Below are positions 62,588 to 64,000 of a stretch of 64,000 nt of DNA, piece after piece. The stretch spans positions 25,233 to 89,232 of the forward strand of contig HF991479.1 of assembly GCA_000433095.1 (NCBI GenBank), in the 5' to 3' direction. How positions within the stretch are numbered: the first letter of the stretch is position 1; each line of letters opens with the position of its first letter. The DNA is from Clostridium sp. CAG:967 (GTDB taxonomy: Bacteria > Cyanobacteriota > Vampirovibrionia > Gastranaerophilales > Gastranaerophilaceae). The notes under the pieces are model-generated. The model was not told where the DNA came from, did not search any database, and was given only the letters and a program-made list of their open reading frames with translations. The position numbers were made by a program, and so were the translations under genes.

Positions 62588-62711
62588 ATTTGTTTAATTA
62601 TAGTGTATTCTTGACATAAGTTATTCTAAGAAGTATTATCAAACTATAATGCAATTTTAGTGTTGCCTAAGTTATTTATTGTTAATATTATGAAAGGAAG
62701 ATTATATGTAA

Positions 62712-63050
62712 CTATTTTTTCAAAGCAATAATGACGTTGTAAATTCTTTCGACAAAATCTTCATTACAATCAGAAAGTAAACGGGTAATTTCTTTTTTCA
62801 AATTCTTTGTTTTATCAGTTTCTTCAACAAATGTTGATTTGAAGAAAACAGCAGGTTCAACGTTAAAGAAGTTTGAAAGATTAACAAGAACTTCGCAAGA
62901 TATAAATGTTCTGCCTGTTTCAATAGCTGTAACTGATTTACGTTCCAATCCTATAGCTTCAGCTAATTGCTCCTGTGTTAAGCCTTTAGCCGTTCTCAAC
63001 AATTTCACATTATTGCCAATATTCTTGTTAACTTGATTGACGTTTAACAT
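62712..63050 (-). CDS. XRE-family transcriptional regulator
   Basis: A 112-residue regulator. Its N-terminal Cro/CI HTH (about residues 10-65: NIGNNVKLLRTAKGLTQEQLAEAIGLERKSVTAIETGRTFISCEVLVNLSNFFNVEP) is followed by a 45-residue helical tail (LKKEITRLLSDCNEDFVERIYNVIIALKK) for dimerisation or ligand sensing. I use the ATG at 63050. A TTG 6 nt upstream is possible, and no clear Shine-Dalgarno is seen. It lies upstream of, and on the same strand as, the small HTH gene, and divergent from the DUF1796 gene, which it may regulate. Confidence 0.88.
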   Translation of the reverse strand: MLNVNQVNKNIGNNVKLLRTAKGLTQEQLAEAIGLERKSVTAIETGRTFISCEVLVNLSNFFNVEPAVFFKSTFVEETDKTKNLKKEITRLLSDCNEDFVERIYNVIIALKK

Positions 63051-63136
63051 ATACAAACATATTAAACTCTTTTTTTTGGCTTTTCTAGCTTATCTAGATA
63101 GACTATGCTTAATGTAATACGACTAAGGAGGCAACA

Positions 63137-63850
63137 ATGCTCAACCCGCACAAACTTAAAATGATACTCTGTAAAATATTCACTTTCTGGATAATTCCTG
63201 CAAAAACCAGAAAACTCGTTAGAGAATTCCTGTTCTGGTTTTCGCTTGATGATTATCGTCGTTTCAAGAATGCAAACTATCATTTTGTTTCTTTAGGCAG
63301 CAGTTGTTTATCACGGGCATTGCCTGTTGCAGCCGGATTGAAACCAAGACGTTTTTACGGCGAAATGTCCTGCCCGTTTGATTTGTATTTTTCTACGGAT
63401 TTAGACAGAACAACACGACTGATTGAAAACAACTTTTCAGATTTTTTCCAGGGCATTAACCTTGATGCGTTTCCGCATGATGATAAATTAACGGTTAAAC
63501 AATTTAAAAAACGTTATAAAAGCAGAATACAAAATTTTCTTGATGTTCAAAATTCAGATAAAATCATTTACTATATTTATTCAAACTACGACAAAGTGCC
63601 TGAAACTGCCCAAATAAAAAGATTATATCAAGTGTTAAAAGCAAAACGGGGCGCAAAACCTTTTGAACTGATTATTTTGACAGGCGGGAAAATTGATGTT
63701 TCCAATATTATTCAGATACCTTACAACATACAATTTAATGACAGCAAAGCAATTGAGTATATTATTAACAGGTATAAAGATTACGATAATAAATATACGG
63801 TATTTTACGATTATATGAAGGAAAAACTAAAGGAAATTATTCACCCATAA
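63137..63850 (+). CDS. DUF1796-like (papain-like fold) protein
   Basis: A 237-residue protein. FVSLGSSCLSRALPVAAGLKPRRFYGEMSCPFDLYFS (about residues 49-85) matches the DUF1796 start, in which the Cys after LGSS is the proposed nucleophile of a putative cysteine peptidase. Later IIYYIYSNYDKVPE and FELIILTGG follow. In other bacteria such proteins occur beside polysaccharide genes. GGAGG lies upstream. Its last 14 nt overlap the convergent HIT gene. Confidence 0.72.
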   Translation: MLNPHKLKMILCKIFTFWIIPAKTRKLVREFLFWFSLDDYRRFKNANYHFVSLGSSCLSRALPVAAGLKPRRFYGEMSCPFDLYFSTDLDRTTRLIENNFSDFFQGINLDAFPHDDKLTVKQFKKRYKSRIQNFLDVQNSDKIIYYIYSNYDKVPETAQIKRLYQVLKAKRGAKPFELIILTGGKIDVSNIIQIPYNIQFNDSKAIEYIINRYKDYDNKYTVFYDYMKEKLKEIIHP

Positions 63851-64000
63851 TATGCAAATGAAGGTGGAATACTTCCTGTCCTGCTTCTTTGCCTGTATTA
63901 ATTAATGTTTTGTAGGATTTCAGCCCGATTTTTTTAGTTGTTTCTTTAACAGCCATAAGCAATTCACCCATAAGGTTTTTGTCTTCAAGTTCGTTTAAAG
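63837..64000 (-). CDS. HIT-family hydrolase, C-terminal part
   Basis: The minus strand is open from the window edge to a TAA at 63839-63837 and reads ...GLKSYKTLINTGKEAGQEVF then HLHLHIMGE. The histidine triad HLHLHI with the GQEVFHLH context is diagnostic of HinT-type nucleotide hydrolases, which cleave purine nucleoside phosphoramidates. About 54 codons are visible. The N-terminal half is beyond the window. Confidence 0.93.
   Translation of the reverse strand, partial: LNELEDKNLMGELLMAVKETTKKIGLKSYKTLINTGKEAGQEVFHLHLHIMGE

Overview
The window is AT-rich, gene-dense bacterial chromosome. It looks like a Gram-negative (LptB/LptF, an RND pump with its TolC-type channel, signal peptidase I) from the non-photosynthetic cyanobacterial sister lineage (Gastranaerophilales/Melainabacteria). 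This assignment is an inference. It rests on the rpsM-rpsK-(rpsD)-rpoA-rplQ-truA-rplM-rpsI order, on prepilin starts of the FTLAEVLITLGIIGVVAAMT type, on a family starting MGMAASQAR, and on the CPHGLPLGACPIC motif protein. No rRNA, tRNA, insertion sequence or CRISPR array was found.

Layout. 1-2.2 kb: end of ligA, a small membrane protein and a SIMPL-domain protein. 2.3-5 kb: lptB-lptF-phosphodiester glycosidase operon. 5-7.6 kb: a pilin-like gene, trpS with an apparent iron-sulfur cysteine motif, and a small coiled-coil protein. 7.7-10.4 kb: a one-carbon cluster (folD, a CooC-like ATPase, a MetE/UroD-like protein). 10.5-18.8 kb: rplI, pheT, DUF3137 and surface polysaccharide genes. 19-25.3 kb: class II ribonucleotide reductase nrdJ, a dicarboxylate-type symporter and ileS. 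25.5-30.5 kb: an MGMAASQAR protein, fusA, uppS and rdgB. 30.6-36.4 kb: an RND efflux operon. 37.5-43 kb: ribosomal/RNA polymerase operon. 43-52 kb: pilin-like genes, lepB, a prenyl synthase, a glycosyltransferase and a block of lineage-specific proteins. 52.2-55 kb: cobalamin riboswitch with nrdD-nrdG. 55-61.6 kb: a large Cys-rich pilin-like protein, dciA-like, DHH phosphoesterase, YihY, rseP and speE. 61.6-64 kb: two tandem tiny hydrophobic-peptide loci, two HTH regulators, a DUF1796 protein and the end of a HIT hydrolase.

Four systems stand out. (1) Three pilin-like genes each carry a tract of exactly ten G:C pairs in or before the leader. In two of them the tract puts the start codon, which has a strong ribosome binding site, out of frame with the pilin body, as expected of phase-variable genes in the OFF state. 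(2) Two tandem loci at 61.7-62.4 kb each encode a 24-25 residue hydrophobic peptide. Each is followed by the same 44-bp repeat carrying an opposing TTGACA promoter, and each has an antisense terminator hairpin inside the peptide gene. This looks like an undescribed type I toxin-antitoxin family. (3) A family of short GC-rich hairpins next to a CCGCC/GGCGG box sits at gene ends, sometimes supplying the stop codon. One copy has a fully compensated stem change. (4) A cobalamin riboswitch precedes the B12-independent class III ribonucleotide reductase, while the B12-dependent class II enzyme lies 31 kb away. This is a cofactor-sensing isozyme switch.
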